Program-made: the position numbers and the translations under genes
Part shown: positions 41,916 to 50,829 of the stretch, piece after piece
How the letters are laid out: each line of letters starts with the position of its first letter
Numbering within the stretch: the first letter of the stretch is position 1
Assembly: GCA_017522515.1 (NCBI GenBank)
Contig: JAFWZH010000324.1
Span: 1 to 64,000, forward strand
Origin: Clostridia bacterium
GTDB taxonomy: Bacteria; Bacillota_A; Clostridia; UBA1212; UBA1255
Direction: 5' to 3'
DNA length: 64,000 nucleotides
Notes under the pieces: model-generated
Seen by the model: the letters and a program-made list of their open reading frames with translations, nothing else
The model's database searches: none
Told to the model about the DNA's origin: nothing

Positions 41916-43193
41916 ATGAAAGTATTAATATTGTCCCACAATCCAATTACGACATATCAGAATATGGGTAAAACTCTCTTGTCACTCTTCTCATCTTTTG
42001 AAAAAAGCGAATTGTGTCAATTGTATATATATCCGACAATTCCTGATATAGATAAATGCTCTTCTTATTACAGAATTACAGATCGTGATATTTTTATGAG
42101 TTACGTTAATATGGGAAGAGTAAAATCTCGCGTTATCAACAGTGATGAAATTAATATAAATAGACATAGTTTGTATGAAACAAAAGACGATGAACTGTTT
42201 CTAAAAAAAAACAAAAAGAGCACATTTACATTATTTTGTCGTGATATTATGTGGTTTTTCTCCAATTGGTATAATAGTAATTTGAGAGATTGGTTGAATA
42301 ATGAAAAACCGACTTGTATTTATTTGGTTCCTGGGCGCTCAAAATTCATCTATAATGTTGCGCTGAAAATATCCAGAAAATTAAATATACCTATTATTAC
42401 ATATCTCGCAGATGAATATTATTTTGTCAAAAAGCCAAGTGGTTTGGTAGATCGTTTATATCTGTATTTGTTAAAGAAGAAAATGAATCTTGTTATGAGG
42501 AAAAGTCAAAATATAGTTACAATATGCGATGAAATGACTAGTGCTTATATGAATGAGTTTTCCAAACACACGTACACTGTTTTAACAGGAACGAATTTCC
42601 ACATTGCAGAGGCAGTTAACAGTTATTCTGAAATTAAAGGTCTGACGTACATGGGAAATATAGGATGCAATCGTTATATCTCAATTGCGGAAATTGGGCG
42701 ATGCTTAGATGAAATAAATACAGAAAGAGGGACAGATTTTTCTTTGTTTCTTTATACAAATCCGTACAGCGATGAAATAAAGAAAATCTTTTCTGATATA
42801 AGATCAATACGTTATTGCGGATATGTTACTGGTAACGAATTCGACAAAATAATACATGAATCACCAATTTTGGTTCATGTCGAAAGTTTTGATGAGGATG
42901 CAATAGATCGTGTAAAGCACTCTATCTCTACAAAAATTGCAGATTCGTTGGGAAGTGGAAATTTATTATTTGCCTATGGTCCAGAACAGGTAGCATCTAT
43001 CCGTCATTTGATGAAATATTCTTGTGCAAGTATTGCATTAGATCAATCAGAGTTAAAGTCTGCACTATATGATGCATTAATGAAAAAAAATAGAGAAGAT
43101 ATTGTAAAAAAAGCGCTACTGACAGCAAAAGAACATCATATAAGCGAAAATACGAGTTTAAGATTGAGATCAATTATTGATGACAAAGAGTGA
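41916..43193 (+). CDS. putative glycosyltransferase, GT-B fold
   Basis: A 425-residue protein with GT-B character but low similarity to the common families. Residues 1-20 (MKVLILSHNPITTYQNMGK) form the first Rossmann strand. IPIITYLADEYYF near residue 160 resembles the acceptor domain of GT4-like enzymes. GLTYMGNIGCNRYISIAEIG near residue 245 begins the donor domain, and STKIADSLGSGNLLFAYGP near residue 345 matches the donor-binding loop. It probably adds a sugar of the repeat unit. TTAGGAGCG precedes ATG 41916. Confidence 0.75.
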   Translation: MKVLILSHNPITTYQNMGKTLLSLFSSFEKSELCQLYIYPTIPDIDKCSSYYRITDRDIFMSYVNMGRVKSRVINSDEININRHSLYETKDDELFLKKNKKSTFTLFCRDIMWFFSNWYNSNLRDWLNNEKPTCIYLVPGRSKFIYNVALKISRKLNIPIITYLADEYYFVKKPSGLVDRLYLYLLKKKMNLVMRKSQNIVTICDEMTSAYMNEFSKHTYTVLTGTNFHIAEAVNSYSEIKGLTYMGNIGCNRYISIAEIGRCLDEINTERGTDFSLFLYTNPYSDEIKKIFSDIRSIRYCGYVTGNEFDKIIHESPILVHVESFDEDAIDRVKHSISTKIADSLGSGNLLFAYGPEQVASIRHLMKYSCASIALDQSELKSALYDALMKKNREDIVKKALLTAKEHHISENTSLRLRSIIDDKE

Positions 43194-43261
43194 GTATAAT
43201 AGCTTCAAATTTGATGTTTCTTATTGTGCAGTGTTTTTGACCCAAAACAAGGATGGTGAAA

Positions 43262-44521
43262 ATGAAAATTTCAATAAAGAGAGAAAATGATCCATATGTC
43301 AAACAAGATAACAATATCATATTTGGTATGTGTGTTCTCATGTTTGTTCCAGCTATCAATAATTTTTTAAATACGATATTACAAAAGTATTTAGTGATAA
43401 ATATAGTAGTCTTAACCCCAATTGCGTATATTTTCATGGCGTTTTGCAGTGTGTTCTTTTTATATCGGTATGCTTTTAAGATAAGAAACTTCTTAGTTGT
43501 TTTTGTTTTTTTTGTTTTAGGTGTGGTGATTAGTTATATATTATACCCGGAAATTAGAACCGTCATATATGCGTCGCCAATAGATTTAGTATATTCGCCA
43601 GTAAATAAATTAATCTTCTTTTGTTTGCCAGCAATGGGTGGGATGATGGTTTTGACTAATTATCATAATTTATTTGAGAAAATGCAACGATGGGGCGAAA
43701 TAACACTAGTAATTGGAGTGTGTAGTTATCTACTTGTTTTTTTTGTAGCAGGTCAAAGTCTTCAATACATGGTCTTCTCATACTTCATGCTACTTCCGAT
43801 TTGTGTTTGCTTTGAACATGCTAATATAAAAAAAAGCAAAATAGATTTTGCTTTAGCTATAATCGGATCCGTATGTATACTTATGTGTGGAGCAAGAGGC
43901 GCATGCATATCACTTGTTTTATATTTTATTGCGCGTGGCATATCAGATTTTTCGAGAATGGTTACCCTAAGAAGTTTTACAAAATTCTTGTTTTTGATTA
44001 TCCTTGGAATAATGTTAACTATTTTTCATACAGAACTTTTGAAGCTTGTTTCCGACTTATTCGATGAATTGGGAGTTAATTCAAGGGTTATTCAAAAGTT
44101 AATATCTGAGGAGATATTTGACGATAACTCGCGAAATGTGATTTCTAATTCGATTTGGCAAGGATTAAGAAATAACCCTTTAGGTTACGGAGTTTTTGGC
44201 GATCGATATGTCATAGGTATTTCTGGCTACGGAAGTTATACATACGCTCATAACATAGTAACAGAGCTATTGTGTAGTTTTGGTTATTTTGGTGGCGGGA
44301 TTGCTCTTGTTGTTCTATTTGCAATAGTTGGTAGAAAAGCTTTTTTATCAAAAGAAGCAAACGCTAAATATTTGATTATAACTTTGTTACCATATGGTTT
44401 ATTCCGGTTGTTTTTCTCATCAAGTTATTTAGAGAATTTGGTGTTTTGGGCTATTCTGGGATTGTGCCTAAATGTAAGTAATGGACACAACTATAAAAAT
44501 ACTGATATTGGTATGCATTAA
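43262..44521 (+). CDS. O-antigen/capsule polymerase (Wzy-like)
   Basis: A 419-residue integral membrane protein with about 11 predicted hydrophobic helices and one larger loop at about residues 265-325, the layout of Wzy polymerases. That loop contains the only residues recalling the O-antigen ligase/polymerase superfamily: NSIWQGLRNNPLGYGVFGDR and the following YTYAHNIVTELLCSFG. It would join repeat units on the outer face of the membrane. ATG 43262 is chosen because GGATGGTG lies before it. Wzy proteins are too diverse for a linkage prediction. Confidence 0.8.
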   Translation: MKISIKRENDPYVKQDNNIIFGMCVLMFVPAINNFLNTILQKYLVINIVVLTPIAYIFMAFCSVFFLYRYAFKIRNFLVVFVFFVLGVVISYILYPEIRTVIYASPIDLVYSPVNKLIFFCLPAMGGMMVLTNYHNLFEKMQRWGEITLVIGVCSYLLVFFVAGQSLQYMVFSYFMLLPICVCFEHANIKKSKIDFALAIIGSVCILMCGARGACISLVLYFIARGISDFSRMVTLRSFTKFLFLIILGIMLTIFHTELLKLVSDLFDELGVNSRVIQKLISEEIFDDNSRNVISNSIWQGLRNNPLGYGVFGDRYVIGISGYGSYTYAHNIVTELLCSFGYFGGGIALVVLFAIVGRKAFLSKEANAKYLIITLLPYGLFRLFFSSSYLENLVFWAILGLCLNVSNGHNYKNTDIGMH

Positions 44522-44554
44522 ATTATTGATAGATTGGATTTGAGGAAGTATAAA

Positions 44555-45700
44555 ATGAAAATATGCGATGTAGTAAAGAATTCCGTGTGGTATGATCCAC
44601 GTGTTCGGAAACAAATTGTTTCATATTTGGCTGAACCATCATGTGAAGTAAATGCGATAGGTGTTATGGATAGAAGATATGATGAGGAAAAAGTTCAAGA
44701 GTATCCATGCAATGTCCGCCTAGCACGAATCGCCCCCAAATATTATGGCGCTCAAAGAACATTCCTTATGAAGATGATTAGAGAACTAAAAGTTAATAAA
44801 CAGATTAAAAAAATGATTATTGACAGTAACCCTGACATTATTCATGCCAACGATTTGAACGCATTAATTCCAGCGTACAAAGCCGCTAAAAAACTGAAAT
44901 GTGCTATTATTTACGATAGTCATGAGGTTTTCGTTGAAAATGCTTCAATCGTAAAACATAAGTTTATTAGATTTATTTGGATGGCATATGAAAAATTTTT
45001 GATAAACAGAATTGATAAAGTAGTATGTGTTAGCCATGCGGCAGCGAGTTATTTGGAAAAACTTTATGAAATCGAGAAACCATTAGTTGTAACCAATTGT
45101 TCGTTAAAAACCGAGCAATGTTTTGCAGGTGAGAAAAATGATTGTTTTGAGGTCTTGAATCACGGACAATTCTACGAAGGTCGCGGATATGATATCATGA
45201 TAGAAGCTATTCCATACTTGCAAGATTATCCCGATATTAGACTTGCGCTCCGTGGTTTTGGGAAACTAGAGGAAAAATTAAAAAATCGTGCCAACGAATT
45301 AGACAAAGAAAAGGTTCGATTCTATCCAAAAGCTTTGGTGCAGGAGTTGATTCCTTTAGCTGCAAAATCACATGTCGGAATTGCTGTTACCGAAGCGATT
45401 TGTTTGAATTTTGAGTTGTCCGTCTCCAACAAACTATTTGAATATGCATCTGCCGGTCTCCCCGTGATAATGTCAGATATTCCTGAACATCGATATCTCA
45501 ATGAAAAATATAAGTTCGGTATAATCATATCAGAGAATACGCCGGAAAAACTTGCTCAAGCTATTATAAAACTATATACGGATAAAGAGTTTTATAACCA
45601 ATGCGTTTCAAATGCACGTCAACTTTCTGAAGAAATTAATTGGGAAAATGAGTTTGAACGTTTGATTAAATTTGAGCGCACCATCAGTAATTCAAAATGA
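44555..45700 (+). CDS. glycosyltransferase family 4 protein
   Basis: A 381-residue GT-B enzyme. PDIIHANDLNALIPAYKAAK near residue 93 and IYDSHEVFVENA near residue 123 form the N-terminal domain typical of GT4 transferases. The donor side has LNHGQFYEGRGYDIMIEAIP near residue 208, LALRGFGKLEEKL and SVSNKLFEYASAGLPVIMSD near residue 295. ATG 44555 follows GAGGAAG; the frame from TTG 44534 lacks a site. It is one of three glycosyltransferases in the locus. Confidence 0.87.
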   Translation: MKICDVVKNSVWYDPRVRKQIVSYLAEPSCEVNAIGVMDRRYDEEKVQEYPCNVRLARIAPKYYGAQRTFLMKMIRELKVNKQIKKMIIDSNPDIIHANDLNALIPAYKAAKKLKCAIIYDSHEVFVENASIVKHKFIRFIWMAYEKFLINRIDKVVCVSHAAASYLEKLYEIEKPLVVTNCSLKTEQCFAGEKNDCFEVLNHGQFYEGRGYDIMIEAIPYLQDYPDIRLALRGFGKLEEKLKNRANELDKEKVRFYPKALVQELIPLAAKSHVGIAVTEAICLNFELSVSNKLFEYASAGLPVIMSDIPEHRYLNEKYKFGIIISENTPEKLAQAIIKLYTDKEFYNQCVSNARQLSEEINWENEFERLIKFERTISNSK

Positions 45701-45755
45701 AGTTCATTTTTTATTAACATGATGATTGATTAAATTGTTCTAAGGATTGAGAATC

Positions 45756-47282
45756 GTGAAAATCAAAAATAATAATCAGATGAAATTAGGAGCCTTGATA
45801 TCATATTGTACGATATTGGCAAATGCTTTATTTGGGTTGTTTGTCACTCCGTTTATTTTGAAAAATATAGGATCTTCTGCATATGGCGTATACAAAACGA
45901 TGGGATCACTGTCTTCATCATTGTTGATTCTTGATCTGGGAATTGGTAGCACTTTATTGCGTTATATTTCAAAATATAGAGCGAATTCTGAAGATAAAAA
46001 AATAGGCTCGTTTGTATCTTTGATGATTTGCGAAAGTGCAATTATACTTCCGTTGATTATTTTGGTGGAAGTGATTCTGTATTTTCAGCTTGGCGCGATG
46101 TATTCTGGTGGCTTTTCAGAAGGTGAACTCGCTCTTGCAAGACAGATTTTTATAATTCTTGCATTGAACATTGTGTTGAATATAGTGGAGCATTTTCTAC
46201 ATGGAATTATCAGCGGATATAATAATTTTCTGTTTGGAAATGGGATCAAACTATCAGCATTGCTTGCTAGAATTATCACGACTCTGATTTTACTCCCTTT
46301 ATTTAAAAGTGCACTTCTTTTGGTCGGTATTAATCTTTTATTGACCTTTTTAACAACAATTGTGCAGTTAACTTATATTATTAAAAAATATCACATCCAC
46401 TTGAATTTTACGGTAAGGGAATGGGAAACCGGGATTATTAAGGAATCATTTTTCTATACTGTTTTAATATTTTTAACTACAATTGCAGCTCAGGTTAACA
46501 ACAACTTGGATAATGTAATAATAGGTGCATTTCTCGGGGCAGAAAAAGTAACTATTTATTCGTTTGGATTGCTGATATTTGGTATGTTTGAACAGCTATC
46601 TACTGCGATTTCTGGTGTTGCTTTACCCACTATTTCAAAAATTGTTGTTAGTGAAGATTGGCAGAAGCGGACACAAGAATTTATCGTGAGAATGGGTAGA
46701 GTCCAGTTTATGTTGTTAGGAGCTGCCGTAACAGGATTTGCGGTTTTAGGTAATACTTTTCTAGATATATGGTTGGGGAAAGGATACGATGATGTTTATT
46801 GGATTATCCTTATTCTTATGGTTCCTGCTTTATTTGAGCTGTGCGTTAATGGGTGTTTATCTGTGTTGCGTGCGAAAAATATGCTTGGCTTTAGAACGGG
46901 AATTTTGTTTTTGTCAACTCTTTTGAATCTTGTTATTTCTGTTGTTGGAATTTATAAATATGGGTATTTTGCAGCAGCATTTGGAACAGCAACAAGTTTC
47001 TTAGTAGGAAGTCTTATCATAATGAATCTGTATTATCAACGGAAACTTAAATTCAACATGTTAAAGATATACAGAGAAATCTTCCGAGGTACTTTCCCCT
47101 CGTTGGTGTTTTCAGGATTGTTACTTGCCGTTACTTCTCATTTCATGAATGGTACAGTAATTGCATTTTTGATTAATACAGCTATATTTATCGGTGTATT
47201 TATAATACAAATGCTTATTTATGGATTTACTGCAGAAGAGAAGAAAACGATTAGAAATATTGTAAAAAAAAATATTATGTAA
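45756..47282 (+). CDS. polysaccharide flippase (Wzx/PST family)
   Basis: A 508-residue integral membrane protein with about 14 hydrophobic helices, as in the MOP superfamily that flips lipid-linked repeat units outwards. The N-terminal LGALISYCTILANALFGLFV and GSSAYGVYKTMGSLSSSLLI segments are typical. AAGGA lies 9 bases before GTG 45756, so this is preferred to TTG 45747. It pairs with the Wzy-like polymerase at 43262, so the locus uses Wzx/Wzy-dependent assembly. Confidence 0.88.
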   Translation: MKIKNNNQMKLGALISYCTILANALFGLFVTPFILKNIGSSAYGVYKTMGSLSSSLLILDLGIGSTLLRYISKYRANSEDKKIGSFVSLMICESAIILPLIILVEVILYFQLGAMYSGGFSEGELALARQIFIILALNIVLNIVEHFLHGIISGYNNFLFGNGIKLSALLARIITTLILLPLFKSALLLVGINLLLTFLTTIVQLTYIIKKYHIHLNFTVREWETGIIKESFFYTVLIFLTTIAAQVNNNLDNVIIGAFLGAEKVTIYSFGLLIFGMFEQLSTAISGVALPTISKIVVSEDWQKRTQEFIVRMGRVQFMLLGAAVTGFAVLGNTFLDIWLGKGYDDVYWIILILMVPALFELCVNGCLSVLRAKNMLGFRTGILFLSTLLNLVISVVGIYKYGYFAAAFGTATSFLVGSLIIMNLYYQRKLKFNMLKIYREIFRGTFPSLVFSGLLLAVTSHFMNGTVIAFLINTAIFIGVFIIQMLIYGFTAEEKKTIRNIVKKNIM

Positions 47283-47295
47283 TAGGAGAAACAAA

Positions 47296-48516
47296 ATGAT
47301 AAATGTAATCGGACTAGGGTACATTGGATTACCTACCGCACTAATGCTTGCTTCACATGGTGTAGAGGTTGTAGGAACAGACTATAATAAAGAACTTGTT
47401 GCAACACTTAATGCAGGAAAAACAACATTCAAAGAGGATGGACTCGATGAACTTTTTATAAATGCAGTCAGTAAGGGAATCAAATTTACAACAGAGTATC
47501 AAGTGACAGATACCTATATTGTTTCCGTACCTACACCGTATGATAAGTTCAGTAAAAAAGTAGATCCTTGCTATATAATTGCCGCGGTAAAGACCATCAT
47601 GGGACTATGTCCGAAGGGGGCTACCGTTGTTGTTGAATCCACGGTTTCTCCTGGTACAATTGACAAGTACGTGCGCCCTGTAATCGAAGGAAATGGCTTT
47701 GTAATCGGTAAGGATATTAACCTTGTTCATGCTCCTGAACGTATTATTCCCGGAAATATGGTATATGAGCTACTTTACAACAATCGTACCATAGGTGCCG
47801 ATGATAAAGTGGTAGGTGAAAAGATCAAGGCGCTTTATGCATCGTTCTGTCGTGGGGAAATTGTTGTTACCGATATTCGTTCAGCAGAAATGACAAAGGT
47901 TGTGGAAAACACATTCCGCGCAGTCAATATTGCTTTTGCCAATGAGCTTGCAAAGATTTGCAGACATGATAATATGGATGTTTATGAAATTATCAAGATT
48001 TGTAATATGCATCCTCGTGTCAATATTCTTCAGCCTGGTCCTGGTGTTGGCGGACACTGCATTTCCGTTGACCCCTGGTTCCTTGTTGGGGATTATCCTT
48101 CTCTCACCAAGGTGATTTGGGAATCCATGAAGGTGAACGACAGTATGCCAGAGTTTGTTCTCGGTAGAATCCACGAAATTATGAAAGAGCATGGCATGAC
48201 CGATCCCTCGAGAGTGGGACTTTATGGTCTTACATACAAAGAAAATGTGGATGACTACCGTGAATCGCCTACGCTTCAATTGTTGGAATGTCAGGAGCGT
48301 CATTTAGCATCTCCACTGAAGGTGTATGACCCCTTTATCACAACCGATATTGTAGCAAATCAGTATCATGATTTGGATAAATTCCTTGCTGACACCGATT
48401 TGGTGGTCATTATGGTCAACCATAATGAAATTAAGGAAAACATGGACAAGCTGAAGGGAAAGATTGTTTTGGATACTCGTAAGGTTTGTGATTTGCCCAG
48501 TACCTACAGACTGTAA
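47296..48516 (+). CDS. wecC: UDP-N-acetyl-D-mannosamine dehydrogenase
   Basis: A 406-residue NAD-dependent enzyme that oxidises UDP-ManNAc to UDP-ManNAcA in two steps. The NAD motif is NVIGLGYIGLPTALML at residue 3. ESTVSPGTID near residue 115, the lysine region EMTKVVENTFRAVNIAFANE and the catalytic cysteine in PGVGGHCISVDPWFL near residue 250 identify the UDP-sugar dehydrogenase family. Pairing with wecB (next gene) supports ManNAc rather than glucose as substrate. By eye the codons are richer in G and C than those of the glycosyltransferases upstream. Confidence 0.92.
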   Translation: MINVIGLGYIGLPTALMLASHGVEVVGTDYNKELVATLNAGKTTFKEDGLDELFINAVSKGIKFTTEYQVTDTYIVSVPTPYDKFSKKVDPCYIIAAVKTIMGLCPKGATVVVESTVSPGTIDKYVRPVIEGNGFVIGKDINLVHAPERIIPGNMVYELLYNNRTIGADDKVVGEKIKALYASFCRGEIVVTDIRSAEMTKVVENTFRAVNIAFANELAKICRHDNMDVYEIIKICNMHPRVNILQPGPGVGGHCISVDPWFLVGDYPSLTKVIWESMKVNDSMPEFVLGRIHEIMKEHGMTDPSRVGLYGLTYKENVDDYRESPTLQLLECQERHLASPLKVYDPFITTDIVANQYHDLDKFLADTDLVVIMVNHNEIKENMDKLKGKIVLDTRKVCDLPSTYRL

Positions 48517-48537
48517 TTGCCGAAAAAGGGGAAAAAT

Positions 48538-49629
48538 ATGAAAACAGTAATGCTTGTATTTGGGACACGTCCCGAAGCTATCAAAATGTGTCCTCTTGTT
48601 AACGAATTGAAGTCAAGAGAGAATATCAAAACGGTTGTCTGTGTAACCGGTCAGCATAGACAGATGCTGGATATGGTTCTGGATACATTCCATGTGGTTC
48701 CTGACTATGACCTTTCCATTATGAAAGCAGGACAGACACTTTTTGATATTACAACTAATATTCTCAACGGCATCGGGGATGTTTTGGATGAAGTCAAGCC
48801 CGATGTGGTTCTTGTTCACGGAGATACCTCCACCACGTTTGTAACGGCACTTGCTTGCTTCTATAAGCAGATTGCCATCGGTCACGTGGAAGCGGGACTT
48901 CGTACATACAATATCTACAGCCCATATCCCGAAGAATTCAACCGTCAAGCGGTAGGAATCGTTGCAAAGTACAATTTCTCTCCTACAGAACTGTCGAAGG
49001 AGAATCTTCTTCGCGAAGGGAAGGATCCCTCTTCCATTTATGTAACAGGAAATACTGCCATTGACGCGCTAAAGACAACGGTTCGTGAGGACTACATCCA
49101 TCCCGAACTGGAGTGGGCGAAAGATAGTCGACTGATAATGATTACCGCGCACCGCAGAGAGAATCTGGGAGAGCCCATGCACAATATGTTTCGCGCCATC
49201 CGTCGAGTAATGGACGAAAATCCTGATGTGAAGGCTATTTATCCCATTCATATGAATCCTATTGTTCGGCAAGCAGCTGACGAGGAACTTAGTGGTTGTG
49301 ATCGTATTCATATTATAGAACCTCTTGAAGTTTTGGATTTCCATAATTTCCTTGCTAGAAGTTACATGATTTTGACGGATAGTGGGGGCATACAGGAGGA
49401 AGCTCCGTCTCTTGGTAGACCGGTGCTGGTTATGAGAGATACTACCGAGCGTCCAGAGGGTATTGCAGCTGGCACATTAAAATTGGTAGGTACTGACGAG
49501 CAATATATTTACGATAGTTTTAAACTATTGCTCGAAAATCAAGATGCGTATAATTTAATGTCAAAGGCAAGCAATCCCTATGGCGATGGTTTGGCTTGTA
49601 AAAGAATTGCGGATATATTGGAGGATTAA
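48538..49629 (+). CDS. wecB: UDP-N-acetylglucosamine 2-epimerase
   Basis: A 363-residue GT-B-like epimerase converting UDP-GlcNAc to UDP-ManNAc. Motifs present are VFGTRPEAIKMCPLV at residue 6, CVTGQHRQMLD near residue 35, HGDTSTTF near residue 93, HVEAGLRTYNIYSPYPEEFN near residue 118, TAHRRENLG and TDSGGIQEEAPSLGRPVLVM near residue 280. ATG 48538 has the AAAAGGGG site. With wecC it supplies UDP-ManNAcA. Five bases separate its stop from capE. Confidence 0.95.
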   Translation: MKTVMLVFGTRPEAIKMCPLVNELKSRENIKTVVCVTGQHRQMLDMVLDTFHVVPDYDLSIMKAGQTLFDITTNILNGIGDVLDEVKPDVVLVHGDTSTTFVTALACFYKQIAIGHVEAGLRTYNIYSPYPEEFNRQAVGIVAKYNFSPTELSKENLLREGKDPSSIYVTGNTAIDALKTTVREDYIHPELEWAKDSRLIMITAHRRENLGEPMHNMFRAIRRVMDENPDVKAIYPIHMNPIVRQAADEELSGCDRIHIIEPLEVLDFHNFLARSYMILTDSGGIQEEAPSLGRPVLVMRDTTERPEGIAAGTLKLVGTDEQYIYDSFKLLLENQDAYNLMSKASNPYGDGLACKRIADILED

Positions 49630-49634
49630 CAAGA

Positions 49635-50666
49635 ATGATGGACTTTACAAACAAAACTCTCCTTATCACCGGTGGTACAGGTTCGTTCGGCAATGCTGTT
49701 TTGAACCGTTTTCTTGCCACGGATATAGGAGAAATCAGAATATTCTCGCGTGACGAGAAAAAACAAGATGATATGCGCCACGAATTTCAGGCAAAAATGC
49801 CTGAGATGGCAGAAAAGATTAAATTCTATATTGGAAACGTGAGAGACATTCAGTCTATTCGTAATGCTATGCATGACGTTGATTATATCTTCCACGCAGC
49901 AGCTCTTAAGCAGGTGCCAAGTTGCGAATTCTTTCCGATAGAAGCAGTTAAAACAAATGTACTCGGTACGGAAAATGTACTCACCGCCGCAATAGACGCA
50001 GGCGTCAAAAACGTTGTTTGCTTGTCAACAGACAAAGCTGCGTATCCCGTAAATGCCATGGGTACATCAAAAGCTATGATGGAAAAGGTTATCGTTGCAA
50101 AGTCAAGAACAATCAGCCCCGAAAAGACAAAAATTTGCTGTACTCGCTACGGAAATGTAATGTGCAGCCGCGGCTCTGTTATTCCGCTTTGGATTGAGCA
50201 AATAAAAAACGGAAATCCAATTACAATTACGGACGGTGATATGACAAGATTTATTATGTCTCTTGACGAAGCAGTAGATTTGGTTTTGTTTGCATTTGAA
50301 CACGGTGTCAGCGGAGATATACTTGTACAGAAAGCACCGGCTTGTACAATCAGAACTCTTGCAGAGGCAGTTTGTGAATTATTTGGTGGCGATAAAGAAA
50401 ACATTAAGGTTATCGGTATCAGACATGGTGAAAAAATGTACGAAACTCTTCTTACAAATGAAGAGTGTGCCAATGCTGTTGATATGGGTGAATTTTACAG
50501 AGTGCCTTGTGACAAGAGGGGACTTAATTACGATAAATACTTTAAAGTAGGCAACATAGAGCGCAACAAGCTCACGGAGTTTAATTCACATAATACTCAG
50601 CTACTCGATAAAGAACAAGTAAAGCAAAAGCTTTTGGCTTTAGAGTATATAAGGCAGCAGTTGTAA
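49635..50666 (+). CDS. capE: UDP-GlcNAc 4,6-dehydratase/5-epimerase (CapE/FnlA type)
   Basis: A 343-residue short-chain dehydrogenase that starts UDP-L-FucNAc synthesis from UDP-GlcNAc. The NAD motif is TGGTGSFGNAVLNRF near residue 13. HAAALKQVPSCEFFP near residue 86 and LSTDKAAYPVNAMGTSK near residue 130 match the CapE/FlaA1 group, in which Met replaces the usual catalytic Tyr. VIGIRHGEKMYETLL near residue 255 is also characteristic. The C-terminus matches CapE/FnlA length. It is followed by a terminator, and its pathway partners capF and capG lie 2.6 kb downstream beyond an insertion. Confidence 0.9.
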   Translation: MMDFTNKTLLITGGTGSFGNAVLNRFLATDIGEIRIFSRDEKKQDDMRHEFQAKMPEMAEKIKFYIGNVRDIQSIRNAMHDVDYIFHAAALKQVPSCEFFPIEAVKTNVLGTENVLTAAIDAGVKNVVCLSTDKAAYPVNAMGTSKAMMEKVIVAKSRTISPEKTKICCTRYGNVMCSRGSVIPLWIEQIKNGNPITITDGDMTRFIMSLDEAVDLVLFAFEHGVSGDILVQKAPACTIRTLAEAVCELFGGDKENIKVIGIRHGEKMYETLLTNEECANAVDMGEFYRVPCDKRGLNYDKYFKVGNIERNKLTEFNSHNTQLLDKEQVKQKLLALEYIRQQL

Positions 50667-50673
50667 TTCGGCG

Positions 50674-50702
50674 GGACGGTGCTAAGCATCGTCCTTTTTT
50701 AG
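50674..50702 (+). terminator. terminator after capE
   Basis: GGACGGTGC (50674-50682) pairs with GCATCGTCC (50686-50694) around TAA, followed by at least six T residues. It would separate capE from the following accessory genes. Confidence 0.85.
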
Positions 50703-50746
50703 ATATATAGTCTAAATAATTCGGGAAATAATAAACTCGGAAATAG

Positions 50747-50775
50747 TTGATGATTCCGTTCTTTTTGCGTATAAT
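50747..50775 (+). promoter_or_regulatory. promoter of AlbA-type gene in the insert
   Basis: TTGATG (50747-50752), 17 bases, TATAAT (50770-50775), 54 bases before the start. The insert therefore has its own promoter, independent of the glycan operon. Confidence 0.75.
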
Positions 50776-50829
50776 GTTGATACAGTATTGTAGGTTTGTA
50801 CGAATGCAACAAGTGTTAGGAGTGAAACT

